This document shows, piece after piece, positions 11,501 through 22,790 of a DNA stretch of 64,000 nucleotides; position 1 is the stretch's first letter; every line of letters starts with the position of its first letter. Under the pieces are notes generated by a model. The model was not told the origin of the DNA. It saw nothing but the letters and a program-made list of their open reading frames with translations, and did no database searches. Source of the DNA: Triticum aestivum (Eukaryota > Streptophyta > Magnoliopsida > Poales > Poaceae). A program made the translations under genes and the position numbers. The DNA lies in contig NC_057809.1 in the NCBI RefSeq assembly GCF_018294505.1, forward strand, positions 418,737,485 to 418,801,484. Reading direction: 5' to 3'.

Positions 11501-12778
11501 AACTACCACACTTAAAATGAATCTCGTCCTCGAGATTCGAAGAGGCTAGCAAGAAAAGGTTAGGGGTTGGGGGTCTTCTAGCAAATATTTTGGCCGGAAA
11601 GGGTCAGGGGTGCTACCACACTTAAAAGCAAGGTTACAGTTCCAATAAACTCAGATACTTCCTCTGGAGTGCCGACAATATCTATCTCTTCACATATCTT
11701 ACAATAGCTCCTTCATTAATGCTCTTCTGTTAGAAGCATAGCGTTTTCCTCAAAATCTTTGGTCGCTTCGTCAAAGATGAAGTTCGTCCGAGACTGGATC
11801 TTAGCTGATAGGTCTGCGTCCATTCTAGACAACTATCGAAATACTCATGGTGGCCTACCATTAATGGTTTCTGCAGAAAAAGGGCCTTGGCTTCATTCTC
11901 ACCGTATAATCTACGATTGGCAACAGCTGCCATGTACATGGGTTTATCATCATACCATTCTAAGGCTTAAGCAAGGCTTCAACGAGCGTCGTCACTTTAC
12001 TATGGGTAAGTCTCTCAGATTTACCATTCCAAATATCAAGAGTGAATGATAAGAGTAAGTCGGTATGGTGATCAATTCATTCCGCACCCAGATCATTACC
12101 CTGTATAAGGTTTAGCGAATCTCGTATTTCTAACAGTCGGGCATCCTCACAAGCTTTGCAGAAATTTCTCTTGTCCTCGAACTGGGTTCGGGTAAATCCA
12201 TTGATTCTGCAAGCTGAACAAAACATCTATCGTTCTTCACAATCTCGGGGTTTACGTAACATCCTATGTAACGTCTGCTGATCAATTCACAGCTTCTTCC
12301 AGAATTCTTCCTTCAACAAGATTGTGCTTGTGCCTTTGTCAAATCCTGGGCCTGTGGGTTATGGGTCCACTTCAGCGCTTGCATAGTGTTAACTCATCCG
12401 TGGAGTTACAGTTGTTCCATATTCCAACATTAAACCTCCTTTAAATCCAATAGTACTTCATTTTGTCATACTCTTGGGGTAACCATCATAATCAAACTCC
12501 AACTTATTTCGTCCGGCTCCTTTCTATGGACCGTCATGAACAACGCCTTTTTTTTCATTGATCCTGTGGCTTTACGAAGTACTACCACACTTAAATGAAA
12601 TGCACTAGTTCATCCATAAATCATATTATTTTCATATCAAATCTTTTATTACATCCTTAACCATTTTTCGTAAATCCAAATTCCAAAAAGTACTTTATTA
12701 CAAATGCTGCCACCCACATGGTTTGGTATGGTCAAGCATTACTTCCCACTTTATTCATTTTTCCTCCTTGAGGATCCT
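11501..12778 (-). other. 3' untranslated interior of the gag-only element, with repeated polypurine motif
   Basis: About 1.28 kb downstream of the second frame in element orientation. No coding frame on either strand shows family features. The sequence abutting the LTR, CTACCACACTTAAA (11503-11516), is the complement of the purine-rich tract expected to prime plus-strand synthesis. The same 14 bases recur at 11613-11626 and 12582-12595, so the tract motif is present three times. Otherwise nothing is recognised. Confidence 0.6.
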
Positions 12779-13189
12779 TCAGTCCCACTGGAATTGTGCG
12801 ACATGCTCCTTGAAATCTTCAATCTTCTGTTTCATCGTGGTGGCCTTGAGCTTCATCTCCATCATCTCTGCATGCACTTCTCTTAGGTATTCCTGAGTAT
12901 AACGGAGTCTTGCTTCAAGTATTTCTCCGATCTGGCGTATGGCTTCCATGGCTGCTTCATGAACAGCGTCGAAGAAAGTTGCTTGTGGTACACGTGAGAT
13001 GAAAAAGTACTGCCCCATCGTCTTTGGGCAAACTCCTTTCATACGGTGGAGGTGTACCTCCACATACCAAAGTTCCACTCCCTTTTGCATGAAGGGGTAA
13101 CCTTTGTAGACTGCATCTCCTTCAAGGTGAATATGCTTCATCATGTCCTTCAGGATCTTCGGGTAATCATGATCACTTGTCAGGGTCAT
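12779..13189 (-). CDS. Second short frame of the gag-only element, function unknown
   Basis: A 136-codon frame starting MTLTSDHDYPKILKD and ending EDFKEHVAQFQWD. The first half contains YKGYPFMQKGVELWYVEV and HLHRMKGVCPKTMGQYFF. The second half is strongly helical and charged (ILEARLRYTQEYLREVHAEM, then MKLKATTMKQKIEDF) and looks like a coiled coil. No signal peptide, membrane segment or catalytic motif is visible. It lies downstream of gag in the same orientation, where pol would begin in an autonomous element. I do not recognise the family. It is open from start to stop, unlike gag, so it may be the best-preserved coding unit of the element. A structural role with Gag is possible but unproven. 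Confidence 0.6.
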   Translation of the reverse strand: MTLTSDHDYPKILKDMMKHIHLEGDAVYKGYPFMQKGVELWYVEVHLHRMKGVCPKTMGQYFFISRVPQATFFDAVHEAAMEAIRQIGEILEARLRYTQEYLREVHAEMMEMKLKATTMKQKIEDFKEHVAQFQWD

Positions 13190-13555
13190 GATCGTCTCCG
13201 GCCCTTAAGGAAAGACTCATAAAGGGTCGTCATCTGCAGTTGTAAAACAAAATGGTGCTCAGAATAAGGTACATATCTCCTTGGGTACACATTCATATCA
13301 TCCAAACAAAACTTCAAACTCAATTTCCAACATCCAGTTTATGCATCACAACTCATTTTCTTCCATGTTCACCCAGAATATTAATTTCCAAGATAAAACA
13401 TAACAACTCCTTAAAGCCTTTCAGCATATGACATATCAACTTTATTGAGTCATGAATTATTACAATCTCTGAGTAATCTATTACATAACTCAACCCCGCA
13501 TTCTCATGAAAAAGTGTTTTCCATACTACCCTTATTACTGATATCAACATCTCCA
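13190..13555 (-). other. Spacer between gag and second frame
   Basis: About 365 bp of AT-rich sequence between the gag stop and the second frame's start in element orientation. A short minus frame (13353-13556) overlaps it but shows no family features. Nothing else is recognised. Confidence 0.5.
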
Positions 13556-14530
13556 CTACTCAGCTCCAGCTTTCTCATGATTTGAACAATCCCTAGCAAA
13601 ATGTCCTGCTTCCTTGCAACGAAAACAAATAACTTCCGGCATGTCTCGAGGCTTCTTGGTGATGGTGCCTGCTCCTTGAGTTCCTTGCTTCCTTTCGAGA
13701 CAATCATTGGCATAATGCCCGACGTCCTTACATTCAAAACAGGTAATATGACTCTTGTCCCTCTTTGCAGAAATTGGGTTGTTCTGAGGGTGTCTTTGTT
13801 TTCTCTTCCTGGTTTTCTTCGTTCTGATCAAACGTTCTATTCCCTGTGGATCAAACTCCACTGCTTCTGTCGGGAAGTATCCCAGATACTCTTTTCTTTC
13901 CTTGGTGCAATACTGTGAAAAATGTCCTTCTTCTCCACATGAATAACAGGCATTGGAGTAAAATCTGTTGAGGCTTTCTCCATCAGGGTCTTCAACACTT
14001 TCCTTAATCACATGTTCTTTCATAACTTCTCGGAGGGCTTCTTTCATTCCTTCTTCCTGCTTCTGAATAGTTTGTTGCACCGTGGGGTAAATGTGACACT
14101 GAGCTGGGTAGTGGGTGGTTCCTTCACACAAGAAACAAGTCACCTGACTAGTTGGGCATTCCTCAGCTGGGTGTTTCTCCTCACAATGAGGGCATCCATC
14201 CTTGTGTTCCTCCTGGGTGTGTCCTATTTCTCCGCAAATCTTGCAGGCACAAGGTTTATTTCTTGGGGTATCATGGTGCTTCCGGATAAGACGGGATCTT
14301 GTCAGAGTCTTCTTGAATTCTTCCCAAGTCCTTGCTCCATTCCATCCCTGTATAGCTTGATGCATCTGCCACCATGTTGCAGCACTTCCTTCAAAGTACT
14401 GAAGAGCGTACGATACTTCATTCTTCCTTCAAACCAAATTGCTCCCGAAGTGATTCTCCATGTTCTAAATCCATAGCTCTGCCTCCAGCTGGGTATTCGG
14501 TCCAGAGAATACCAGTCCAACTTCATTCAT
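13556..14530 (-). pseudogene. gag with a row of CCHC zinc knuckles (two early stops)
   Basis: Read leftward from the ATG at 14530. The N-terminal part has the retrotransposon Gag pattern: a segment ending NMENHFGSNLV, then YALQYFEGSAATWWQMHQA and WNGARTWEEFKKTL. In-frame stops TAG (14465-14467) and TGA (14429-14431) break this part. From 14365 on the frame is open for 269 codons. It carries four canonical CX2CX4HX4C knuckles (CFLCEGTTHYPAQC, CYSCGEEGHFSQYC, CFECKDVGHYANDC, CFRCKEAGHFARDC) plus two imperfect ones (CKICGEIGH and CPHCEEKHPAEEC). Ordinary gypsy Gag has one or two. Zinc knuckles bind packaged RNA. A basic stretch (KKTRKRKQRH) separates knuckle groups. No protease follows. Confidence 0.85.
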
Positions 14531-15051
14531 TATCTACTGGGTCCAAGGGTTTTAGGGTGAGATAAGAGAGAGGTGGGGAGGAATACACACAATACAAACA
14601 ATAGTTTTGAAGAAATGAGTTTTATTTTGTGGCTGTCGGAAAAACATCAAACAAATGACAGCTCACAAATCGTCGCATCTAACGTAAGTATATAACATGG
14701 GTTTGGTCTTCTAAAGGTCAAATAATTCTTCAGATTCTTCAAGTCTTTGCAGTCTTCAACTATTGTAGCTTTAACTCTTCTAATGCATGGTGAAATCCTC
14801 TTTACTCGGAAATGGTCATCGGTTGTCCGATATCTTGTCCTTCTTGGAGCGGCTTTAGTTGATCCTCTGTGTGGTCAAAAGGGAAGGGGTATATTCTAAC
14901 TATTTGACATAAGAGAGGATATTTGATAAAATCAGAAAAGATGAGAAGTAAGGGATGTTTTTTTAAATAAAATTTTAGAGATTTCCTGTCCTGGGGCTTT
15001 CCGATTTCTAGGGTCACGTCCTACAGTCAACATGTGCTCTGATACCATATC
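14531..15051 (-). other. Leader of the gag-only element with primer-binding site
   Basis: The untranslated leader lies between the 5' LTR (right) and gag. The primer-binding site reads TGGTATCAGAGC on the minus strand at 15036-15047, the complement of the 3' end of initiator tRNA-Met, four bases from the LTR. This fixes the element's orientation. No other feature is seen. Confidence 0.85.
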
Positions 15052-18000
15052 TGTAGCGACCCGACCTCAGACGGTCAAGCCTCTGTGTATCTGTGCCATC
15101 CCTGGATCGGTATGCTGGCACACACAGTACATCAATGTATATATCAAAGCGCAATCACATGTATAAATAACGTAAAACGGATATATACCTCATAAGTCTC
15201 AGCGGAAACAAACAATCAGGTGTGGAGTCCCATCAACGCCATCGGCAGGTTGAGTGTAGACCGTAACCCTGTACCGTACTCTTACTCGTCAGAAGGAACA
15301 TATATGCAACATGAGACGTTGCAGCCGTGTAGGTCAGTACATTGAATGTACCGACAAGATCACAATATGAGGAAAACAGATGATAAAACTATTCTATATG
15401 CAATATGGCTTTGTGGCTCTGTGTCTGATGTTTTTGCGTAAAAGCTGGTTTTATTTTCCCTACAACAAAGGAATATCAGGAGTCTGTACTATGGAGTTTT
15501 CTGTCAGGACATGGTTCCGCCAACCGATGTCTCATAGCCCAAATCATCATAAGTTGCCCATAATTAAGTTATCAGTCCGGTGTTGAGAGTTCCGAGATAG
15601 ATCCAAGTCCAGAGGCTCAAATTGTCCGTAACCGGGGACACGGCTAATCGATTAGGTTTTAACCCTCTGCAGAGGTTTGTACACTTTACCCGCAAGATTT
15701 GATCCCTCTCTTTACATTCTCGCACTTCAGGGTGTTTGAGAACAAGATGACCGAAACATGGTCTTCCGAAGAGTTCCTCTGACCACTATCCGGTGCTCAT
15801 CCAATCCTACCGTAGTTCTACATCTGCTAGCACCGTCCCAGCCAGAGTCAACTAGGTCAACCAAGCCAGAGCCCATAGTGACTTGCGGTTGCACAGTAAG
15901 CTTCCGGGCATGAAGTATTCTTCCGTCTCTTTGAGTCTGGGTGAAGCTTTCCGCAAGATGTCATGGCGCTTCTCCATGCATCCCGACCAACCACTGCTTT
16001 CTCCAGGGTGCCCGTCAACCGTCCTTCACCCAGTAGTGTGTATTGAATTCTTGTCTCGAGTCTCGAAATCTTGAGGAGTCCCGAAGATGCAGTCCTTGCA
16101 GATGCCATCATGAAGTTGTCGTCTTTGACGTAAAGTCCTTCATTCTCACACCACTCCCGAGCACTCATATCAAACCCCGTCTACTACAGCGTAGCATTAA
16201 AACTATATACGTCCCGGGCTTGGTAACAGGGAGGTGGGTTCCTACCTCATGCATTCTACTCAACTACAAGAATCAATATCACTACTGGAGAAGTTGTTGC
16301 AAGGATGACACTAAATGCAATAAAAATATAGGTATGAAAAACATGGTCAAAGTGAACTTGCCTGGCCAGTTGGTGAAGATATTATCACTCTTAAAAACTT
16401 GATAAACTAGTCGTCACTCTCCGATGAAATCTATACAAGCAAACATAGTATTCACATAAGCAATCATTCTAGCACTCAATCATAACAATCAAAATAACAA
16501 CGAAATCGAAATAGGATCGAAGGTAAAAACCAAAGAAAACTCCAAATCACTCAAATAAACTTAGGGCTAATCTACACCACAACAACTCTACCTAATCAAC
16601 AAGTAAAAATCCTAAAACAAAAAATACTTAACACAAGGTAAAAATAATCATTCGCTATGTAACATAAAGTATTTTTCCTATAATAAAATTCTAACAATAA
16701 CTAGAACCTCTAACACTATTCCTATTGCTAGCAACTAGTCATACAACAAACAACACCTAGAACCTCAAGAATACTAAGTATAATAAATCCTAGAAATCAC
16801 CTACTGTTAACCAATAGAATATATGACACACTGGCGAAAACTAGCAAAAGAAACTAATTAAAACTAATTAATAATAATTAAACTACAAACAATATTAAAA
16901 ACAGAGTAAACAGTACTGTTTACAATAAAAAGCTAATCTAACTAACTCATAACATGCAAACTAAACACTACTGCGTAGCTAGTCTAATAAGTAACCAGTA
17001 GCAAAAAGAATCGGTCAAAAATAATATTCCTAACTCAAAATATCTCAAATCTAGTGATTTGAGCAAATTCATACAAACACGAATTTAAACTACTCAAATG
17101 TGAAATAAAATTGAACTAACAGAAACTTCATAAAATTTGTGATCTATTGCAGTTGGAATCACTCAAAAATACCTCATAGATAATTAACTATGGATTTTAC
17201 AAGATTGAAACTATTCTGTTTTAAAAACAGAACAAAAAAACAGTAGGTCGGGATTTACTGTAGCAGTTCCGGTGATGGGGTCCTGGTGGAGCTCCGGCGA
17301 CGTCCTCCGGTGGCCCTATGACGTCGGGGAAGGGACGGTCGGGGGCGGCAGAGCGGGGCGGAGCGATTGGTGGGGTCCGTGGGTGGCGGGGATGGCCGGA
17401 GGTGGTGGGGCGGGGCGGCAATGGTGGCGGTGGTCCGGTGAACTCCGGCGAGGTGGCGCGGTAGTACGGGGCGAGGAGAGGCGGCTCTAGGGGCGGGAAT
17501 GGGTGCGGGAGGTGGCCTTTTTATAGGGGGGGAGGTCGGTTTGGAGGAGGGGGCAAGGGATTTCGCGAATCCCGCGATCTCCGGCGATGGCCGACGCGGC
17601 TGTGCTCGGGAACGAAATCCCGTTCGTGAGGAAGGAGATGATCTGGCGCGATCGGGCCAGATTTGGCCCAAAACAAAAAATACCTTTCCTTTTTAAAAAG
17701 ATTCCGCGAATAAAAATCATTTAAAAAAAATAAAATATAGGAGTATTATATATCAAAACGATCAGAAAATTAAGCCCAATTTAATGGGATATTTTTCAGG
17801 GGAAAATAAAAATACTTTTTGAAAAGTCATTTTTTTAAATTCAAACAAAAATCAAAATGACTTTCAAAACTCTATGGAAAATTTATTACAACATTTTTGG
17901 GGTGTCATGTTACTCCCTCTCAACACTTATGTTCAAGTGTTCTTTGTCAGAAAAGTTTTTTGATAAAACTCAAATGCCACTTTGAGTTAAAATAAATAAA

Positions 18001-18283
18001 TTAAATGACAACTTCAAAATGAAATTTTTTATTTACTTCCCACTCTCTTTCATTGAAGAAATCATGAGGATCATTGAGTGGCATGAAGTTTGAAATATTT
18101 CCAAATTCAAATATTTTCAAACAGAAACTTTTTTTTGGAAAGTCCTTTTTATTCCCTCTCAACAAAACTTCAAAAGTTTAAAATTCTAATAAATTTCACT
18201 CAATCAATCACTCAACAATCAATCAACAATCATATATTTTAATTATTATAACATTCCAAAATTTATAATTTTGGGATGTTACA
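15052..18283 (-). repeat. 5' LTR (right copy) of the gag-only element
   Basis: This is 3,232 bp, the same length as the left copy and nearly identical. It acts as the 5' LTR because the primer-binding site adjoins its left (downstream) edge. The TATA box CCTATAAAAAGG is on the minus strand at about 17515-17527, and the GC-rich island is at 17260-17690. Small length differences occur in A/T runs near 17720. Confidence 0.93.
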
Positions 18284-18288
18284 GTCCT

Positions 18289-20655
18289 GGTATATCTCGA
18301 TGATATCTTGGTCTTTTCCAAGAATAAGGAGGATCATGCCAAACATTTGAGATTGGTACTCGACAAACTCAGAGAGCATCAATTCTATGCGAAGTTTTCC
18401 AAGTGTGAGTTCTGGCTTGACGAAGTTCTTTACCTTGGTCATATCATCTCCCCCAAGGGCATCATTGTGAATCCTGAGAAGCTGTCTGCAATTGTGAATT
18501 GGGAACCGCCTCAGAATGTCAAGCAGCTCCGCAGTTTCCTTGGGCTTGCAAGCTATTGTCGAAGATTCATTGAGAATTTCTCTAAGATTGCAAAGCCTCT
18601 TTTCAACCTCCTCTAGAAGCATGTCAAGTATGTCTGGACGCCTGAATGTGACGTTGCTTTCAACACCCTCAAAGAGAAGTTAGTCACAGCTCCTGTCTTG
18701 ACTCCTCCTGATGAATCCAAGCCTTTTGAAGTTTTCTGTGATGCCTCCCTGCAAGGTCTCGGTGCTGCGTTAATGCAAGAGAAGAAAGTTGTGGCTTATA
18801 CCTCTCGTCGGTTGAAGCCTAACAAAAGGAACTACCCCACTCACGACCTCGAGTTGGCGGCAGTTGTCCATGCATTATTAACGTGGAGACATCTCTTGTT
18901 GGGAAGGAAAGTGGACATCTTCACAGATCATAAGAGCCTCAAGTACATCTTCACTCAACCCAACCTCAACCTCAGGCAGACTCGTTGGGTCGAAATGATT
19001 CAAGAATACAATCCGAGTATTGAATATACTCCAGGCAAGGCCAATGTCATTGCAGATGCTTTGAGCAGGAAGGCTTACTGCAACAGCTTAATTCTCAAGC
19101 CCTTCCAACCGGACCTTTGTGAAGCTTTCCGCGAACTGAATCTCCAAGTTGTTCCTCGAGGATTTCTTGCCAACCTCCAAGTCTCTCCTACTTTGGAAGA
19201 TCAGATTCGTGAGGCACAACTTCTTGATGCCATGGTGAAGAAGGTGAAAAATGGGATTGCCAAGAGCCAACCCAAATACAAGTGCTATCGCATTGATGAC
19301 AAAGACACTCTTTTCTTCAAGGATCGAATTGTGGTCCCTAAAGGTGATCTACAGAAAGTCATTATGAACGAGGCGCACAATTCCCTCCTATCCATTCATC
19401 CTGGAAGTACAAAGATGTACCATGACCTCAAGCAGTCGTATTGGTGGACTCGAATGAAGCGAGAAATTGCTCAATTCATGAATGAATGTGATGTCTGCAG
19501 AAGAGTGAAAGCAGAACACCAATGGCCAGCTGGTCTCCTCCAACATCTTGCTATTCCAGAATGTAAGTTTGATCATATTGAGATGGACTTCGTGACTGGA
19601 TTTCCCAAGTCCAAGCGTGGAAATGATGCTATCTTTGTTGTCATCGACAAGCTTATTAAAGTGGCTCATTTCCTTCCAATCAAAGCATCTATCATAGCAG
19701 CTCATCTAGCAGAGCTATACACCTCCAGGATTGTCTCTTTGCACGGCATTGCGCAATTGATATCTTCAAATCATGGAAGCATCTTCACTTCTAAGTTTTG
19801 GGACTCCTTCCAGAAGGCCATGGGCACCAACATTCGCTTCAGCACAGCCTTCCATCCTCAAACTAGTGGCCAAGTCGAGCGAGTCAATCAAATCCTTGAA
19901 TATATGCTCATGGCTTGTGTCATTTCCTTTGATATGAAGTGGGAAGATTCTCTTCCATACGTCGAGTTCTCCTTCTACAACAGTTTCCAAGCGAGTTCGG
20001 GCAAGGCCCCATTCGAGACTCTCTATGGCAGAAAGTGTCGTACTCCTCTTAATTGGTCAGATACTAGTGAACGCCAACTTCTTGGCAATGAATTAATCAT
20101 AGTGGCTAAAGAAATGTGCAAAGTCATGCATGAAAATCTCAAGCCAAGCAATTGCGCCAGAAGAGTTACTATGATAGCAAGCACCGTGACTTGGCTTTCG
20201 AGATCAGAGACCATGTCTACCTCCGCGTCTCTCCAATGAAAGGTACTCATCACTTCAGTATCAAAGTGAGCTTGCCCCTAGATACGTGGGTCCTTTCAAG
20301 ATCATTGGCAAAAGAGGCGATCCTGCCTATCAACTTGAGCTTCTGTCCAACTTCGCAAATGTGCACGACGTGTTTCACGTGTCACAGCTTCGCAAGTGCT
20401 TCAAGACTCCTGAGCGCACCATTAACTTCGAAGAGATTGATCTCCAAGAAGACATGTCTTATCATGAGCATCCCGTTGCTATTCTGGAAGAGAACCGAAC
20501 GCAAGACTCGCAACAAGTCTATCAAATTCCTAAAAGTGCAGTGGTCACACCATTCCGACCGAGAAGCAACCTGGGAACGCGAGGACCACCTCCGTTCAGA
20601 ATATCCGGAGTTCTTTCAGTCCTAGATCTCGGGACAAGATCCTTTCGTAGTGGTG
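18289..20655 (+). pseudogene. Reverse transcriptase (rest), RNase H, integrase, chromodomain
   Basis: This resumes the frame broken at 8268. It opens with the RT catalytic motif YLDD (18293-18304) and continues through thumb-like sequence (FLGLASYCRRFI). TAG at 18614 breaks it. RNase H follows, with FCDASLQGLGAAL, TDHKSLKYIF and NVIADALSR. Integrase shows a HHCC zinc site (His near 19375 and 19396, Cys near 19488-19499). In the catalytic core the first Asp (MDFV, 19586) and the Glu (GQVERVN, 19877) are present, but the second Asp is Asn (ISSNHG, 19769). Frameshifts near 20150, 20280 and 20500 scatter the C-terminus over three frames. The last carries a chromodomain: IKFLKVQWSHH, EATWERED, YPEFFQS, stop at 20625. 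Confidence 0.92.
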
Positions 20656-20662
20656 GAGTGTT
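20645..20662 (+). other. Polypurine tract of the chromovirus
   Basis: The bases GTAGTGGTGGAGTG lie just before the 3' LTR start TGTAACACC. Their purine-rich character and exact position fit the plus-strand primer of reverse transcription. Confidence 0.6.
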
Positions 20663-22540
20663 GTAACACCCCAGATGTAACTTGCCATAATTTTAACTCC
20701 AACTCTACCATTTTCGGTTTAAGTTATGTGATTCCCTTCGTGGTTGGGTTTTGTCTTCGTTTTGCATTTTATTCATGTCATGCAGTTCATATCATGCTCA
20801 TCTTGTTGCATCATGGCATCATCATGTGCATCTTCATCTTAGCATGTTGCTTTGTGGCATGATCCTTGGAACCCAAGTTTCATCTCCCCCCCTCATCACC
20901 ACCTCTTCTTTCTCTTTTCCTTCACTTTTGCAAGATGACCATACCCTCGAAATCACTTCTGTATTTGCTTGCTAGTTGTTCGCTCTATTGCTATGCCGCG
21001 TTACCTACCACTTGCTATATCATGCCTCCCATATTGCCATGTCAAGCCTCTGACCCACCTTTCCTAGCAAACCGTTGTTTGGCTATGTTACCGCTTTGCT
21101 CAGCCCCTCTTATAGCATTGCTAGTTGCAGGTGAAGATGAAGTTTATTCCATGTTGGAACATGGGTATTGTTGGGATATAATTATTATCTCTTATTTACT
21201 TTAATGCATATATATACTTGGTAAACGGTGGAAGGCTCGGCCTTATGCCTGGTGTTTTGTTCCACTCTTGTCGCCCTAGTTTCCGTCATACCGGTGTTAT
21301 GTTCCTTGATTTTGCATTCCTTATGCGGTTGGGTGTTATGGGAACCCCTTGACAGTTCGCTTTGAATCAAACTCCTCCAGCAAGGCCCAACCTTGGTTTT
21401 ATCATTTGCCTACCTACCACCATATACCTTCCCTTGGGTTCTGCAGACTCAAGGGTCATCTTTATTTTAACCCCCCCGGGCCAGTGCTCCTCTGAGTGTT
21501 GGTCTGAACCGAGTAGACTACGGGGCCACCTCGGGGCAACTTGAGGGTTGGTTTTACTCGTAGGATGTTTCATCTAGTGTGCCCCTGAGAACGAGATACG
21601 TGCGACTCCTATCGGGATTTGTCGGCACATCGGGCAGCTTTGCTGGTCTTGTTTTACCATTGTCGAAATGTCTTGTAACCGGGATTCCGAGACTGATTGG
21701 GTCTTCCCGGGAGAAGGAATATCCTTCGTTGACCATGAGAGCTTGTGATGGGCTAAGTTGGAACACCCCTACAGGGTTTTGAACTTTCAAAAGCCGTGCC
21801 CGCGGTTATGGGCAGATGGGAATTTGTTAATATCAGGTTGTAGAAAACTTGACACTTAACTTAATTAAAATGAATCAACCGCGTGTGTAGCCGTGATGGT
21901 CTCTTTTCGGCTGAGTCCAGGAAGAGAACACGGTCTCGTGTTATGCTTGAGCGTAAGTAGCTTCAGGATCACTTCTTGATCATTTTTAGCTTCTCGACCG
22001 TGCATTTATTCTCTTCTCGCTCTCTTTTGCGTAAGTTAGCCACCATATATGCTTAGTGCTTTGTTGCAGCTCCACCTCACTACCCTTTCCTACCCTTAAG
22101 CTTAAATAGTCTTGGTCTCACGGGTGTGAGATTGCTGAGTCCCCGTGACTCACAGATACTTCCAAACAGATGCAGGTGCCGATGATGCCAGTGCAGGGGA
22201 CGCTACCGAACTCAAGTGGGAGTTCGACGAGGATTCGGGCCGTTACTATGTTTCTTTTCCGGATGATCAGTAGAGGAGCCTAGTTGGGACGATCGGGGAT
22301 GTAGCATTGTGGGTTGTCTTTATTTTGGTTCCGTAATTGGACCTTGATTGTATTCTGGATGATCTATGGATTATTTATGTATTGTGTGAAGTGGTGATTG
22401 TAAGCCGACTCTTTATCTCTTTCTTATTCAGTACATGGGATGTGTAAAGATTACCCCTCTTGCGACATGCCTACCATGCAGCTATGCCTCTAAGTCGTGC
22501 CCCGACACGTGCGAGATATAGCCACATTGTGGGTGTTACA
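20663..22540 (+). repeat. 3' LTR of the 19.2-kb chromovirus
   Basis: This 1,878-bp LTR is colinear with 3349-5233 and ends GGGTGTTACA immediately before the target duplication AACCT at 22541. It differs from the 5' copy by scattered substitutions, many of transition type, and by a shorter poly-C run. Confidence 0.93.
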
Positions 22541-22545
22541 AACCT

Positions 22546-22790
22546 GAAGACCCATTAAGCATGAATGAATCCCACTTGGTTGTGGCCCTGTAGCCAATGG
22601 CTATATACATAAGTTGGGGTCACCATTATGCAGGGGCATCATTGAACATTTTATTGTAGCCTCTCCTGCATGAGCTTATCTCCTCCTCCTCTCTTCCTCT
22701 CAAACCCTACGATTTGGTGCTCACCTCAAATCTGTGTGCCCGTAACTATATACTGCCTAGTGTGTTGCTAGAGATGTCATGATCGTGACA
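22546..22790 (+). repeat. Short chromovirus 3' LTR, right piece
   Basis: This continues the LTR begun at 3269, after the target duplication of the 19.2-kb insertion. It contains a pyrimidine-rich CTCTCCTGCATG...CTCTTCCTCTC section like the R/U5 of short chromovirus LTRs, and ends GATCGTGACA. The end point is inferred. Confidence 0.5.

Larger units (their letters stand above)
8269..18283 (-). mobile_element. Non-autonomous gag-only LTR retrotransposon, antisense, nested in RT
   Basis: This is a 10,015-bp element with two 3,232-bp LTRs of equal length (8269-11500 and 15052-18283) and the target duplication GTCCT (8264-8268 and 18284-18288). The primer-binding site lies at the right-hand LTR, so transcription runs right to left. 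The 3.55-kb interior encodes a zinc-knuckle gag and one short second frame. No protease, RT, RNase H or integrase is visible, so it would need enzymes from a relative. The LTRs are nearly identical (about two differences in the first 170 bp), which makes it younger than its host element, as nesting requires. The LTR terminus TGTAACATCC and the initiator-Met primer site suggest gypsy affinity. Confidence 0.92.
3349..22540 (+). mobile_element. Ty3-gypsy chromovirus LTR retrotransposon, complete but dead, with a nested insertion
   Basis: This is a 19,192-bp unit bounded by 1.88-kb direct LTRs (3349-5233 and 20663-22540), starting TGTAACACCCC and ending GGGTGTTACA, flanked by the 5-bp duplication AACCT (3344-3348 and 22541-22545). 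Removing a 10,015-bp nested element plus its duplication leaves about 9.2 kb, a normal length. Gene order is gag, protease, reverse transcriptase, RNase H, integrase, chromodomain. The order and the C-terminal chromodomain place it among the chromoviruses, probably the Tekay/Del clade. All coding parts are interrupted by stops or frameshifts, so it cannot move by itself. Confidence 0.93.

Noticed and set aside
15036..15047. tRNA-like sequences as tRNA genes
   Set aside because: These short matches are retrotransposon primer-binding sites of 12-19 bases. No cloverleaf is present.
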